From Mucilaginibacter tolerans (GTDB taxonomy: Bacteria; Bacteroidota; Bacteroidia; Sphingobacteriales; Sphingobacteriaceae), in contig NZ_JAUMKB010000012.1 of NCBI RefSeq assembly GCF_030519375.1, positions 86,765 to 150,764 on the forward strand: a stretch of 64,000 nucleotides of DNA, read 5' to 3'. The position numbers and the translations under genes are program-made. This document shows positions 16,314-25,545 of the stretch, piece by piece (the stretch's first letter is position 1; every line of letters begins with the position of its first letter). The notes beneath the pieces are model-generated. The model was not told where the DNA came from, did not search any database, and was given only the letters and a program-made list of their open reading frames with translations.

Positions 16314-16944
16314 ATATCTGGTTCTGTATGGCGTATAACACCAAACCCGTTCGTGACTTGAGATTTAATTTCGTGAACAGTGCCTCACGATAATTATCCA
16401 CCGTACGTGGACTCACAAACATTTTATCAGCTATTTCTTTATAAGTGAGTTCGGAACAGCAAAGCCGCAAAAACTCCAGCTCTTTTTTTGTAAAATCCAT
16501 GCCGCCCTCATCCTCTGCCAGCGAACGGATCAGTTTGCCTGAAACCATCTCATTAATATAAACCCCTCTGGTATGAATGGTTTTTATAGCCTCCAGTAGT
16601 TCACCGGGCTTTGATTCCTTTAGCACATAGCCACTCGCACCGCATTTGATCATTTTTATTACGGCCTTATCATCTTCAAACATGCTAAGCGCCAAAACCT
16701 TTATCTGCGGATAACTTTTCTTTAGCCAGGCCGTTGCATCATAGCCGTCCATTACCGGCATATTGATGTCCATCAGTACCACATTGGGCAACTTATTTTT
16801 GGCTAAGGCGGATTGCATTTGCTGACCATTTTCAGCCTCAAAAACTACTTCCAGTTCGTCGAATTCATTCATCAGGCCTGCTACGCCGTTTCTAAACAGC
16901 GTATGGTCGTCTACAATTGCAATAAGTATCTTTTCTGTTGCCAT
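16303..16944 (-). CDS. NarL/LuxR-type response regulator
   Basis: 213 residues from ATG 16944, four bases after the kinase stop (the frame stays open upstream inside the kinase gene). Receiver domain with VDD at 11-13, phospho-acceptor Asp59 in VVLMDINMPVMDG, Lys in LKESKPGEL, and a C-terminal LuxR helix-turn-helix (FTKKELEFLRLCCSELTYKEIADKMFVSPRTVDNYREALF). Last gene of a four-gene operon; its partner is the HisKA_3 kinase just upstream. Confidence 0.94.
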   Translation of the reverse strand: MATEKILIAIVDDHTLFRNGVAGLMNEFDELEVVFEAENGQQMQSALAKNKLPNVVLMDINMPVMDGYDATAWLKKSYPQIKVLALSMFEDDKAVIKMIKCGASGYVLKESKPGELLEAIKTIHTRGVYINEMVSGKLIRSLAEDEGGMDFTKKELEFLRLCCSELTYKEIADKMFVSPRTVDNYREALFTKLNLKSRTGLVLYAIQNQIFTF

Positions 16945-16948
16945 TTTC

Positions 16949-17740
16949 TTAAGGATAAGGAATAAAAATTTCGATACAGGTCCCTTCACCTGGTTGCGAT
17001 TGTATAAAGAATGTCCCCCCTACTATCTCAGCCCTTTTTTGAATATTCAATAGCCCCATGCCTTTCTGATCCCCTGGTAAATTGGTCACATCAAACCCTG
17101 TCCCGTTATCAATTACCTGTAATGTAATACCCACATCACTATATCCAAGTTTAATACTAATTTCTCTTGCTTTTGAGTGCTTGATGATATTATTTAGTAT
17201 TTCCTGCAATACGCGAAAAAGTATCAGGTCTTTATCCGGGTTCTTTTGTACAGGCTGCTCCCCTTCAATCTCGTAATTTACAGTATACTGCCCCGATTTT
17301 TCTATCCAGCTTATCTCGTGCCGGATTGCTTCACCTAGTCCAAGGCCAATCAATTGCTCCCCTTGCAATAACTTACCCAGCAATCGCATCTCTTTTATCG
17401 ACCGGACTGTCAAATCGAGTGCCGCATCAATTTTTTGTTGTGCCTTTTCAACATCTTCCAGTTTTACTGAGTTGAGCGTTAGTGAAGTCAAACTTAACAA
17501 CTGCCCTATATTATCGTGCAGATCGGCCCCGATGGTTTGCATGGTTTGCTCCCGGATCTCAAGCTGGGCCTGAAGTAGCGTCTGTTGGAAATGAGACTGC
17601 AATATTTGCTTTTCTGTGAGATGTTTATTGTGTTTCCGCTGGTAAAAAAACAGAAACCCGATGATGAAAATCCCTAACGTCAACAAGATGATTGTACCAG
17701 CAATTATCACAAGTATCAGTACGTGATCCTGTTGAAGCAT
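16949..17740 (-). CDS. HisKA_3-type sensor histidine kinase
   Basis: 263 residues: one N-terminal transmembrane helix (about 8-32), coiled segment, dimerisation box with phospho-acceptor His75 in GADLHDNIGQLLSLTS, and HATPase_c with VLQEILNNIIKHSKA, DNGTGFD and KGMGLLNIQKRAE. It is the NarX/DesK-type kinase paired with the LuxR regulator. There is almost no extracytoplasmic domain, so sensing probably lies in the overlapping upstream seven-helix protein (25-base overlap). Confidence 0.93.
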   Translation of the reverse strand: MLQQDHVLILVIIAGTIILLTLGIFIIGFLFFYQRKHNKHLTEKQILQSHFQQTLLQAQLEIREQTMQTIGADLHDNIGQLLSLTSLTLNSVKLEDVEKAQQKIDAALDLTVRSIKEMRLLGKLLQGEQLIGLGLGEAIRHEISWIEKSGQYTVNYEIEGEQPVQKNPDKDLILFRVLQEILNNIIKHSKAREISIKLGYSDVGITLQVIDNGTGFDVTNLPGDQKGMGLLNIQKRAEIVGGTFFIQSQPGEGTCIEIFIPYP

Positions 17741-18363
17741 ATAAATGTTATCATTAAAAAAGAATACAATATAATGTTAGCAATATTAGCTGTTAAATCA
17801 TATAACAAATGATATTCATAGTTCCCGGTATAGGCCATATATGCAAAGGCCGAGAACGACAAAAAGTTGACCAGGCAATAAAACAGCAGGCCGGTATTCA
17901 GCCAAAATGCAGGAAGTCTTATGATCGACAGTGTTTCTTCGGTATAATTCAATAATTCATAAAAATAGAGACAGGTTATCATAATCAAGATACCCAACTG
18001 CAGCAAGATGGCAATCGTGTCCAGATTCCAAAATCCCTGTATAAAGACGATATCAATTAAAGAACATAAAATGGATAAAAAGACCACTCTTTTTATCCAT
18101 TTTTTAAAAGTTAATGTTCTTATGACCTTTAATAGAAAGAAACTGTAAAAAAGAGAGGAAATGGTCATTGCAATGTTCGTTATCCATAAATTTTTATGGT
18201 CAATAACAAACCAATTGTTCAGTTGCCCTAACTCGTAAATAACTATAAATAAAAGGTAGGGTATAAAATATTTATACTGCGTGCCTTTTATTTTAGGATA
18301 TTGGTATAACGCTACTAAAAATGCTGCTATTTGAAAAAAAACATAATAAGAATATACTAACAT
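17716..18363 (-). CDS. Multi-pass membrane protein, putative sensor of the kinase operon
   Basis: 215 residues with about seven hydrophobic helices and few polar loops (YYVFFQIAAFLVALYQY, YFIPYLLFIVIYELG, LTANIANIILYSFLMITFICF). No known domain recognised. Its end overlaps the start of the HisKA_3 kinase by 25 bases, and it follows the unknown 148-residue protein by 15 bases. A membrane sensing partner of the kinase is a reasonable inference from overlap and topology. Confidence 0.75.
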   Translation of the reverse strand: MLVYSYYVFFQIAAFLVALYQYPKIKGTQYKYFIPYLLFIVIYELGQLNNWFVIDHKNLWITNIAMTISSLFYSFFLLKVIRTLTFKKWIKRVVFLSILCSLIDIVFIQGFWNLDTIAILLQLGILIMITCLYFYELLNYTEETLSIIRLPAFWLNTGLLFYCLVNFLSFSAFAYMAYTGNYEYHLLYDLTANIANIILYSFLMITFICFNRITY

Positions 18364-18378
18364 TGCAAGGCATTATTT

Positions 18379-18825
18379 TTAAGGGCAAATATCGGGCGGA
18401 CAAGTCTTGATGGGGGTTAAAGCCATGCCAGCTCCTGTGGCACCGCTTACGCTAGCCGCATCGAGCAAATTTATTGTCGTTCCTTTGGCTGTAACCATCA
18501 TGCACGTCAATTTGTTATTATAGGCCCTATTACCAAGGTTAATGTTCGGGCTAAAGGCCCCAAAGTATATATATATACCGTCGCTGCCGGGATTGGCATT
18601 AAAAAGTGCATCTATTTTGGCTTTAGAGAAATAAGCTCTCCTGGTATCATTTTTGGCCGGATCGGGCGGGTTTGAACTGTCCATTTTTCTAAGGGCACCA
18701 TTCTCAGAAACCTGAAACAAACTGAACAGATGATCGGATAAATCTTGCACCTGTGAATTTGTCAACAAATCTCTTTGCTCAAAGTCGCCTGCCACGGCAT
18801 TTTCGTTTTTAATTGGGGGTTCCAT
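18379..18825 (-). CDS. Unrecognised 148-residue protein ending in CPPDICP
   Basis: Soluble, no signal peptide, no family recognised. N-terminal half is acidic and helical (RDLLTNSQVQDLSDHLFSLFQ); the middle is beta-like (DGIYIYFGAFSPNINL, KLTCMMVTAKGTTINLL); a Gly/Ala-rich linker leads to a terminal TCPPDICP with two cysteines four positions apart. It is the first gene of the operon with the membrane protein, kinase and regulator, spaced by only 15 bases. The Cys pair might be redox-active, a metal site, or processed; none of this is shown. Confidence 0.6.
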   Translation of the reverse strand: MEPPIKNENAVAGDFEQRDLLTNSQVQDLSDHLFSLFQVSENGALRKMDSSNPPDPAKNDTRRAYFSKAKIDALFNANPGSDGIYIYFGAFSPNINLGNRAYNNKLTCMMVTAKGTTINLLDAASVSGATGAGMALTPIKTCPPDICP

Positions 18826-18948
18826 TTCAGTTAGGGTTTAAATGTAAATAATTTGATTAATTATACACTAAATTCCTCAAATAATCAGGACTTTATATCC
18901 GTTATTACACCTATTTTATACCGTAAAAACACCCTATCGGAAAGTTAA

Positions 18949-21243
18949 TTAATTTTCGATGTCATGCCCCGCGGCTTCGCGGGCCATTTCATGTATAATA
19001 TCGTCGAGTCGGTTCAACTCAGTTTGGAAATGCTTTAATAGTTCTGTATCCATGGGCTGTCCTTTCAGCATTTCTGATAAGGCCTTCAGATTGGCCAGCG
19101 GACTTCGTATCAGGTGGGATTGTTTCCAGGCCATGCCTTTTATACTGTCGATATGGTCCTGAATGCGCTCGTATGCAGTTTGCAGATTCTGCTCGGCATT
19201 TTTCCTTTCGGTAATATCATACAACGCCACCAGCATCCCGGATATGCGATCACTCCCATCAGTTAAGGGTGAAAGCTTCACATCATACCACCGCAATGTG
19301 CCATCGTCCTGAGGATAATCAACTTCGTAGTTAATATGCCGTCCCTCCGTTACCTGTTTTGCTAAATCAACGACCTTTGTCCAGCGATACGCGGGTATAA
19401 AATCGCCGAGATAATCGCCTTCTTTAGGTATATGGCGGTATTGTTCCCTGATAAAATCAAAAGCAGTAGGGTTATAGGCGAGCAGTCTGAAATTGGTATC
19501 AAAAGAAGCATAAGCGGTGTCGGTAGTGCTCAATATTGTTTGCAGGTTAGCCTCTGATTTCCGTAACGAGTCCTCTGCTTTGAGCCTTTCAGTCACATCA
19601 TTAGTGAGCGAAAGCCGTACCGCTCTGCCTTCAAACACAATATCATTGGCAACCACTTGAATAAACATTACCGTCCCGTTCTTTTTCACATGGCGTACAA
19701 TATTTCTTTCTGTGCCAATATTCATATTTTTTCCCCACTCCCGCATTTGTAACCCCCGGTCCTCGGGTACCCTGAAAGCGGTAACTTCCATGTTTGGCAG
19801 TTCATCCTTTGCATATCCATACTGATCAGCAGCCGCATCATTTGCTGCAATAACCCGCATGGTGGCCTTATCGACCATCCAAAGTGGCAGGGGATTACTT
19901 TCAAACAGTAATTTATATTGTTGCTCTGAGGACCTTAACTCGGTTTCGATGTCTTTACGGTAAGTGATATCACGGGCCATTACCAGCACACGATCATCCA
20001 TAAACCTTTTCACGTTGATCTCTACCGGGAAAACATCTCCGCTTTTGCGCATAAATCGCCGCTCGCGAAACTCTGAATACTCGGCGCCTTTCATACTCTT
20101 GGGTAGCGGGTCAATTTTCAATTCTTCTGGGTCAACAATTGCTTCTACCTTTAATTGCAACAATTCATTACGTGTATAACCCATCATTTTACACATACTG
20201 GCGTTAACATCTGTAAAGCACCCGTCGCTATCCAATACATAAATCGCATCTGACGCATGCTCGATCAGCGACCGGTATTTTTCTTCACTCTTTTGATATT
20301 CAGCCGAACGTTCTTCCACTCTTTTCTCCAATTCCGCATTCATTTGTTTCACTTCGGCCTCGGCTTCCGATCTGCTTGCATCAATCCTATTCAGCCATAT
20401 TGCTGTATTCCAAATCACAACAAGACTCACCAGCAAAAAGCAAACAGCGAGTAAGGATATCCAGATTTCTAACGAGAACAGTTTGTATTGATCGGTTTGT
20501 ACCCGGATTGATCCGAAAATAATTATCATAGTGAACATCAGGGTAAACAGCCTTTTAGCCATCTGGTTGCCGATTAGCTTACCTGTAAACAACCAGGTGA
20601 TGCCCATTCCCGGATTCAAGAGTGATGCAGCTATGGATAAAACGAAGAAAAGAATTGCCGTATGCGTGGCCATAGAGCTGATATACAAAATGGAGGAGAA
20701 CAACGATACCCCGTAGAAATACCCTACCAACGCAATAGCGGAAAAAATTGTAACGGTGTGAAAAAGCCACTGTGCCGCCAGATCAAATGCTCGTTTTCTG
20801 AGAGCGAGCATCAAAAGACCAGACCCGAAAATGGTGATACAGATGGCAGAATTAACGGCCATGCGACCCAAAAAAAGATGGCTTGAAGAGACTTTCTCTG
20901 TATCCTTTACAAATAACTCGTCAATGCCTGCATTAAAATGAAATATGAATTGCAACAGGGTGACCAATCCGATAAGCGTCCCGGCAAACGACAGAAAAAG
21001 ATAGAGTATATTCCGGTATTTTCTCTGAGGGTACTGGGTCGTTAGTAATGCTCCGCCTAATAAAACAAAACTCAAAGCCGTGTTAAACACCATATTTACA
21101 AAACCTGGTATTATCCGCTTTAGAATCAATATATTTAATATCCAGCCAAGAATAACAACTATGCCTGTTGCAATAGCAATGCAGCTGATTATCGTAATTG
21201 TTTTATTCTTCCCGAGGATAGCCATAAGAGACCTGAACATCAT
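18949..21243 (-). CDS. Large membrane PAS sensor with DHp-like domain but no ATPase
   Basis: 764 residues. About seven to eight N-terminal transmembrane helices (to about residue 290), a coiled coil (AEAEVKQMNAELEKRVEERSAEYQ), then at least four PAS domains (YRSLIEHASDAIYVLDSDGCF; YKLLFESNPLPLWMVD; LQTILSTTDTAYASFD) with PAC motifs. The last 60 residues (AWKQSHLIRSPLANLKALSEML, His710) resemble a HisKA helix pair, but the protein ends there without HATPase_c. It may accept phosphate from another kinase or signal by contact. Both ATGs at the start are usable. Confidence 0.82.
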   Translation of the reverse strand: MMFRSLMAILGKNKTITIISCIAIATGIVVILGWILNILILKRIIPGFVNMVFNTALSFVLLGGALLTTQYPQRKYRNILYLFLSFAGTLIGLVTLLQFIFHFNAGIDELFVKDTEKVSSSHLFLGRMAVNSAICITIFGSGLLMLALRKRAFDLAAQWLFHTVTIFSAIALVGYFYGVSLFSSILYISSMATHTAILFFVLSIAASLLNPGMGITWLFTGKLIGNQMAKRLFTLMFTMIIIFGSIRVQTDQYKLFSLEIWISLLAVCFLLVSLVVIWNTAIWLNRIDASRSEAEAEVKQMNAELEKRVEERSAEYQKSEEKYRSLIEHASDAIYVLDSDGCFTDVNASMCKMMGYTRNELLQLKVEAIVDPEELKIDPLPKSMKGAEYSEFRERRFMRKSGDVFPVEINVKRFMDDRVLVMARDITYRKDIETELRSSEQQYKLLFESNPLPLWMVDKATMRVIAANDAAADQYGYAKDELPNMEVTAFRVPEDRGLQMREWGKNMNIGTERNIVRHVKKNGTVMFIQVVANDIVFEGRAVRLSLTNDVTERLKAEDSLRKSEANLQTILSTTDTAYASFDTNFRLLAYNPTAFDFIREQYRHIPKEGDYLGDFIPAYRWTKVVDLAKQVTEGRHINYEVDYPQDDGTLRWYDVKLSPLTDGSDRISGMLVALYDITERKNAEQNLQTAYERIQDHIDSIKGMAWKQSHLIRSPLANLKALSEMLKGQPMDTELLKHFQTELNRLDDIIHEMAREAAGHDIEN

Positions 21244-21387
21244 TATACGTTCGAAACGAAGTCAGGGTTTGTTCTTTGGTTTAACTATAGGGTAATTTTT
21301 GATAATTCTGCAGGAAAAATCGTTTGATATTTCTCCAGAGGTCTGATTATAGTTAAGTCTTGAAGTTAACTACTGGTTATAAAGTAG

Positions 21388-22167
21388 TCAAATAGCTCTT
21401 TTACCTTCTAAAAATCCTTTTAATGTTTGCTGAGTGAATTCCGATAAAACCAATTCTCCGCTGATAGCCGCTCGCTCGGCGAGTAATTCGTCCCAGTTTT
21501 CGGTGCCTTCCCACAGAATCTGCTTCAGACCATGTAAGGCTTCGGGGTGATAGGAAGCGAGTTTTTGCGTTAGTGCATCTACTTCGGCATCCAGGGTGCT
21601 GATATCGGGGTAAACATCATTATATAAGCCTTTTTCTTTTGCCCAGGTGGCGGTTTGAAAGTCTACCGCCCTAACTGTTAGCTGTGAAAATGCAGGTAAG
21701 CCTATTTTGCGTATCACAGCAGGCGATATGACAAATGGGCCAATGCCGATTGCCAATTCACTCAACTTGATGGAAGCTGCTTCGGTCGCCAGGCAATAAT
21801 CAGCTGCTGCTGCCAGTCCAACCCCACCGCCTACCGCTTTGCCCTGTATCCTTGCGATGATGATCTTTGGCGATTTTCGACAGGCATTGATCACCCGCGC
21901 AAAGCCCGAAAAAAATTCAGCACCTGCGTCTTTGTCTTTTATTTGAACAAGTTCCGCAAAGCTGGCGCCGGCACAGAAAGTGCGGTCGCCTTCGCTTTTC
22001 AATAGGATTACTCTTGTCTCCGGATTTTTTCCTGCACTCTTTATTTCGGTACAAAGTTGTTTCAAAAGATCAGCGGGCAGCGAATTCTGTGAAGGGTGGT
22101 AAAAAGTAATCGTACTGATGCCGTCTTTCAGATCGGCGGTTACATATCCGTTTGGAGTTTCAGGCAT
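21388..22167 (-). CDS. Enoyl-CoA hydratase/isomerase family protein
   Basis: 259 residues of crotonase fold: TITFYHPSQNSLPADLLKQL, oxyanion-hole segments FCAGASFAEL and KAVGGGVGLAAAADYCLATEAASIKLSELAIGIGP. The conserved Glu in SELAIG is present. It should hydrate, isomerise or otherwise process a CoA thioester, perhaps in fatty or amino-acid breakdown. No pathway genes adjoin it, so the substrate is open. Confidence 0.9.
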   Translation of the reverse strand: MPETPNGYVTADLKDGISTITFYHPSQNSLPADLLKQLCTEIKSAGKNPETRVILLKSEGDRTFCAGASFAELVQIKDKDAGAEFFSGFARVINACRKSPKIIIARIQGKAVGGGVGLAAAADYCLATEAASIKLSELAIGIGPFVISPAVIRKIGLPAFSQLTVRAVDFQTATWAKEKGLYNDVYPDISTLDAEVDALTQKLASYHPEALHGLKQILWEGTENWDELLAERAAISGELVLSEFTQQTLKGFLEGKRAI

Positions 22168-22307
22168 AGTCGGATTTCAAAGATTCGTGTAAATGTCGGC
22201 ACATTTTAGTTACTATACAACAATCCGCTGGTTCGCCGGAAGTACCGCCATTAAATAAATTTACTTTGCTAACCCAAGCTAATTCATCTAAATTTCATCT
22301 AATCTAA

Positions 22308-22315
22308 TATTTTTG
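22308..22315 (+). promoter_or_regulatory. -7 element TATTTTTG before receiver gene
   Basis: Exact TAnnTTTG match 32 bases before the TTG start at 22348, in an AT-rich stretch. Confidence 0.45.
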
Positions 22316-22347
22316 TACTAATTTAATTATTTAACTAAGATTTAATC

Positions 22348-22698
22348 TTGAAAATATTAGTCGTCGAGGATAATATCGATATCAAAGAATTATTAGGCTA
22401 TGTTTTGGAAGATGCGGGGCACGAAATGATCTCTTGTTTGGACGGGAGTTCGCTGACCAATCTTGACATGATCAAACCTGAGCTTATTTTATTGGATGAT
22501 AAACTGGCGACGGTATGGGGAAGCGATCTTTGTATCCGGTTAAAAAACGATAATACCACAAAAAATATCCCGGTAATACTGATGTCAGCTATGCCTAACC
22601 TTGCTGAAATAGCTCGAAATTGCCTTGCTGACGCCTACTTAGAAAAGCCTTTCAATATTGAAACAGTCATTCAGCTGATCAAAGATTTTGTGAGATAA
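22348..22698 (+). CDS. Stand-alone receiver-domain protein
   Basis: 116 residues starting with TTG at 22348. Receiver features: VEDN (6-9), phospho-acceptor Asp50 in LILLDDKLA, Ser in ILMSAM, Lys in LEKPFNIE. No output domain. An Asp immediately follows the acceptor Asp, a pattern shared with the receiver at 57937-58302. No kinase adjoins. Confidence 0.9.
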   Translation: MKILVVEDNIDIKELLGYVLEDAGHEMISCLDGSSLTNLDMIKPELILLDDKLATVWGSDLCIRLKNDNTTKNIPVILMSAMPNLAEIARNCLADAYLEKPFNIETVIQLIKDFVR

Positions 22699-22763
22699 CA
22701 GTTCCTTTTATTTTCAAACCAGTTATGTATTTTAGTTATTATTAACTGAAATCTTTTAGGCAA

Positions 22764-23093
22764 ATGGCTGATATTGAAACCGCACGACAGATTGCATTAT
22801 CGCTTCCAAACGTAGAAGAATATGTTCATGTTGGCCGTCCGGCGTTTAAGGTTAAAAGCAAACGGACATTTGTAACATTATGGCCTGCTGATAATCGCAT
22901 GACGGCAATCCTTTCACCAATAGATCAATCCGTATTTCATTCATTTGACCCTGATATATTTTATCCGATACCCAATAAATGGGGATTGAAAGGCGCTACT
23001 TATGTCGAACTTTCAAAAGTGAGGTTGGATATGCTTGAAGATGTTATCACCACAGCCTGGGAAACAGCTGGCTTAAAAACTTCCAAAAGATAA
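22764..23093 (+). CDS. MmcQ/YjbR family protein
   Basis: 109 residues matching the YjbR fold: ARQIALSLPNVEEYVHVGRPAFKVKSKRTFVTLWP, NKWGLKGATYVELSKV, ITTAWETAG. The double-wing fold is suggested to bind DNA, but the family lacks a firm function. Stands alone, 65 bases after the receiver gene. Confidence 0.88.
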   Translation: MADIETARQIALSLPNVEEYVHVGRPAFKVKSKRTFVTLWPADNRMTAILSPIDQSVFHSFDPDIFYPIPNKWGLKGATYVELSKVRLDMLEDVITTAWETAGLKTSKR

Positions 23094-23155
23094 ATATTAA
23101 ATCTATCTTCGGTACAAAGCCTGCAAGTCACCCCCGTTTACTTAATGAACCTGAT

Positions 23156-24625
23156 ATGAATACTAAGCCTGCTTTCTTATTGACTTTATTAATAACTGTC
23201 GTTTGCACAAATGTATTTAGCCAACCTGTGCGGCAAAACGGAATTTACAATGTTAGATCGTTCGGAGCTAAAGGAGATGGCAACAATCTTGATTCAAAAG
23301 CCATCAATAAAGCAATCAAAGTAGCGGCGGATGCGGGAGGCGGAACGGTTTATCTGCCTGCCGGAAATTATCTGTCAGGGTCGATCCATTTAAAAAGTAA
23401 TATTTCCCTTTACCTCGACCAGGGTGCAACTATTGTTGCTACCAGTGAAAACGCCGGTGAGGTTTACGACCAGGAGGAGCAAACCGTCAACACAACCTAC
23501 CAGGATTTTGGGCATAGTCATTTTCACAACTCCCTAATCTGGGGCGAGAGCCTGCACGATGTTTCTATCCTGGGGCCTGGTATGATCTGGGGAAAAGGGC
23601 TAATAAATGATTATAAGAAAGACAGTAAGGTGGCTAACAAGTCGCTGGTTTTATATAAATGCCGGAATGTCATCATCCGCGATGTTACTTTTCTGCACGC
23701 AGGATGGTTTGCTATTCTGGCAACAGGAGTTGATAATCTGACCATCGATAATCTAAAAATGGACACCAACCGCGACGGAATGGATATTGATTGCTGTCGC
23801 AATGTACGTATCTCTAATTGCAGTGTCAACTCACCTTATGATGACGGTATTTGCCTGAAAAGCACCTATGCATTGGGCTTTGCCCGGGCTACCGAGAATG
23901 TTACGATAACCAATTGTCAGGTTAGTGGTTACGACGAAGGCAGCTTTCTCGAGGGCACCTATAAACGCACCGAAAACCAACATTACGGTTTGCATCCCAC
24001 AGGGCGTATTAAGTTCGGCACTGAATCAAACGGTGGCTTTAAAAATATTGCCATTACTAACTGCGTGTTTGACTACTGCCGTGGACTGGCACTGGAGGCC
24101 GTAGACGGAGCCTTGCTGGAAGATGTGGAGATCAGCAACATTACGATGCGCGACATCGTGAACGCACCAATATTTTTACGCCTCGGTGCCCGTATGCGCG
24201 GACCGGAAGGGACTCCGGTTGGCGAAATCCGTCGGGTATCTATCAGTAATGTTCGCATTTACAATGCGGATGTGGAACAAGCTTGTATAATAACCGGCAT
24301 ACCTGGCCATCCTATCAAAGACCTCGATCTGAATAATATCCGCATTTATTTTAAAGGTGGTGGCAAAGTGCAGGATGCTGCAAAAGTACCCGAACTGGAA
24401 AAGAATTATCCTGAGCCATCCATGTTCGGCACCACAGCAGCCTACGGCTTTTATATTCGCCATGTGGATGGATTAAAGTTACGTGATGTCGAAGTAAGTT
24501 ATCTGAATGAGGAGGTTCGTCCTGCTCTTGTGATGGATGATGTGAAGGGGCTGGATTCACATAATGTGAAAGGACAAACAGTAAAGGGCGTGCAGGAGAT
24601 TGAATATTTAAATACGGATCATTGA
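23156..24625 (+). CDS. Secreted glycoside hydrolase family 28 (polygalacturonase-like)
   Basis: 489 residues with a signal peptide (about 1-22, LLTLLITVVCTNVFSQ). Right-handed beta-helix beginning NVRSFGAKGDGNNLDSKAINKAIKVAADAGGGTVYLPAGNYLSGSI, typical of GH28. Probable catalytic Asp residues lie in NRDGMDID and YDDGICLKS, and substrate-binding RIKFGTESNGG is the RIK-like motif. The classical GHG tripeptide is not evident. It should hydrolyse pectin-type galacturonan or rhamnogalacturonan in periplasm or outside. No pectin-locus genes adjoin. Confidence 0.88.
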   Translation: MNTKPAFLLTLLITVVCTNVFSQPVRQNGIYNVRSFGAKGDGNNLDSKAINKAIKVAADAGGGTVYLPAGNYLSGSIHLKSNISLYLDQGATIVATSENAGEVYDQEEQTVNTTYQDFGHSHFHNSLIWGESLHDVSILGPGMIWGKGLINDYKKDSKVANKSLVLYKCRNVIIRDVTFLHAGWFAILATGVDNLTIDNLKMDTNRDGMDIDCCRNVRISNCSVNSPYDDGICLKSTYALGFARATENVTITNCQVSGYDEGSFLEGTYKRTENQHYGLHPTGRIKFGTESNGGFKNIAITNCVFDYCRGLALEAVDGALLEDVEISNITMRDIVNAPIFLRLGARMRGPEGTPVGEIRRVSISNVRIYNADVEQACIITGIPGHPIKDLDLNNIRIYFKGGGKVQDAAKVPELEKNYPEPSMFGTTAAYGFYIRHVDGLKLRDVEVSYLNEEVRPALVMDDVKGLDSHNVKGQTVKGVQEIEYLNTDH

Positions 24626-24629
24626 TCAG

Positions 24630-24848
24630 CTATGCTGCAACAAAACGTTTGATATGCTCAAATTCGCCTTGCTTTTCGATCATCTCATTTTCGATATCAA
24701 AATCATCTTGCAGCCCAAGCCAGAATTTTGCTGTGTTGCCAAAAAACTGACTTAATCTCAAGGCTGTATCCGCTGCAATTCTACGCTTTCCTTTTACTAT
24801 TTCAGAAATACGGGTCTGAGGTATCCTTGTCTCTTTAGATAAGTATTT
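24630..24848 (-). pseudogene. higA: HigA-type antitoxin remnant (5'-truncated)
   Basis: On the minus strand 72 codons encode LSKETRIPQTRISEIVKGKRRIAADTALRLSQFFGNTAKFWLGLQDDFDIE..., the C-terminal two thirds of a HigA/VapI XRE antitoxin. An in-frame TGA sits at 24851-24849, just before the second helix, and the usual N-terminal IHPGEVLLEEF part is absent. No HigB toxin is next to it. A start codon upstream of the conserved part is missing, so it is very likely inactive. Confidence 0.75.
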
Positions 24849-24925
24849 TCATTTGATTTGGCAATACTATAAAACGGATGTAACCTGTTTTCATTTTCGG
24901 TTGTCAAATCCTCAAACTTAAAACG

Positions 24926-25522
24926 ATGAGGATCAAACTAAACGCGGCTTCCCTCTTCCTGGCACCGCTGTTTTATGCAGTTTCCAGCTTCTTTTGGAAA
25001 ACCCAAAGTCAATATGGAACTTACGACACAACGTCTGGCTTGCTTCTGATCATCGGCAGTATATTCTGGGTACCTGCATTCCTGGCATTATTTGATATGC
25101 TACGCGAACGGGCACCCAATTACGCTTCATGGGGCTTCTTACTTGCCGTTTATGGATGTCTGTGCGGCGGCGTAGCTTTTGCTTTACGGGATATTTTGAC
25201 AGTGATGTTCAACATTCCTCATCATACCCTGTTGGTTGCGCTTTCTCAATACCCGGTTCTTACCAATATCATTTTCTGGATTGGTGGACCGGCATTCCCA
25301 ATTAGCTTATTGATATTGGGCATCGTACTGGCACGCACCCGTACTGTTCCGGTTTGGGTGGGAATCCTGATCGCTATTGCAGGGGCATTGTTTCCTGCAT
25401 CCCGAATTCCGAGAATTGAGTGGATAGCCCATGTGGTTGATTTTATGATGCTCGTTCCATTGGCTTATATTTCATGGCAAATGTTAACTAATAACTTGCG
25501 CTTGTTTACAACGAGTGCATAA
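24926..25522 (+). CDS. Multi-pass membrane protein, unknown
   Basis: 198 residues with about six helices (LFLAPLFYAVSSFFW, GLLLIIGSIFWVPAFLALFDML, WGFLLAVYGCLCGGVAFAL, ILVLIAIAG-like VGILIAIAGALFP, WIAHVVDFMMLVPLAYISW). Resembles small DUF4386-like integral proteins in topology only. The gene begins within 80 bases of the HigA relic on the other strand. No function assigned. Confidence 0.75.
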   Translation: MRIKLNAASLFLAPLFYAVSSFFWKTQSQYGTYDTTSGLLLIIGSIFWVPAFLALFDMLRERAPNYASWGFLLAVYGCLCGGVAFALRDILTVMFNIPHHTLLVALSQYPVLTNIIFWIGGPAFPISLLILGIVLARTRTVPVWVGILIAIAGALFPASRIPRIEWIAHVVDFMMLVPLAYISWQMLTNNLRLFTTSA

Positions 25523-25545
25523 CATGGCCGCTGGAAAGATCGATC

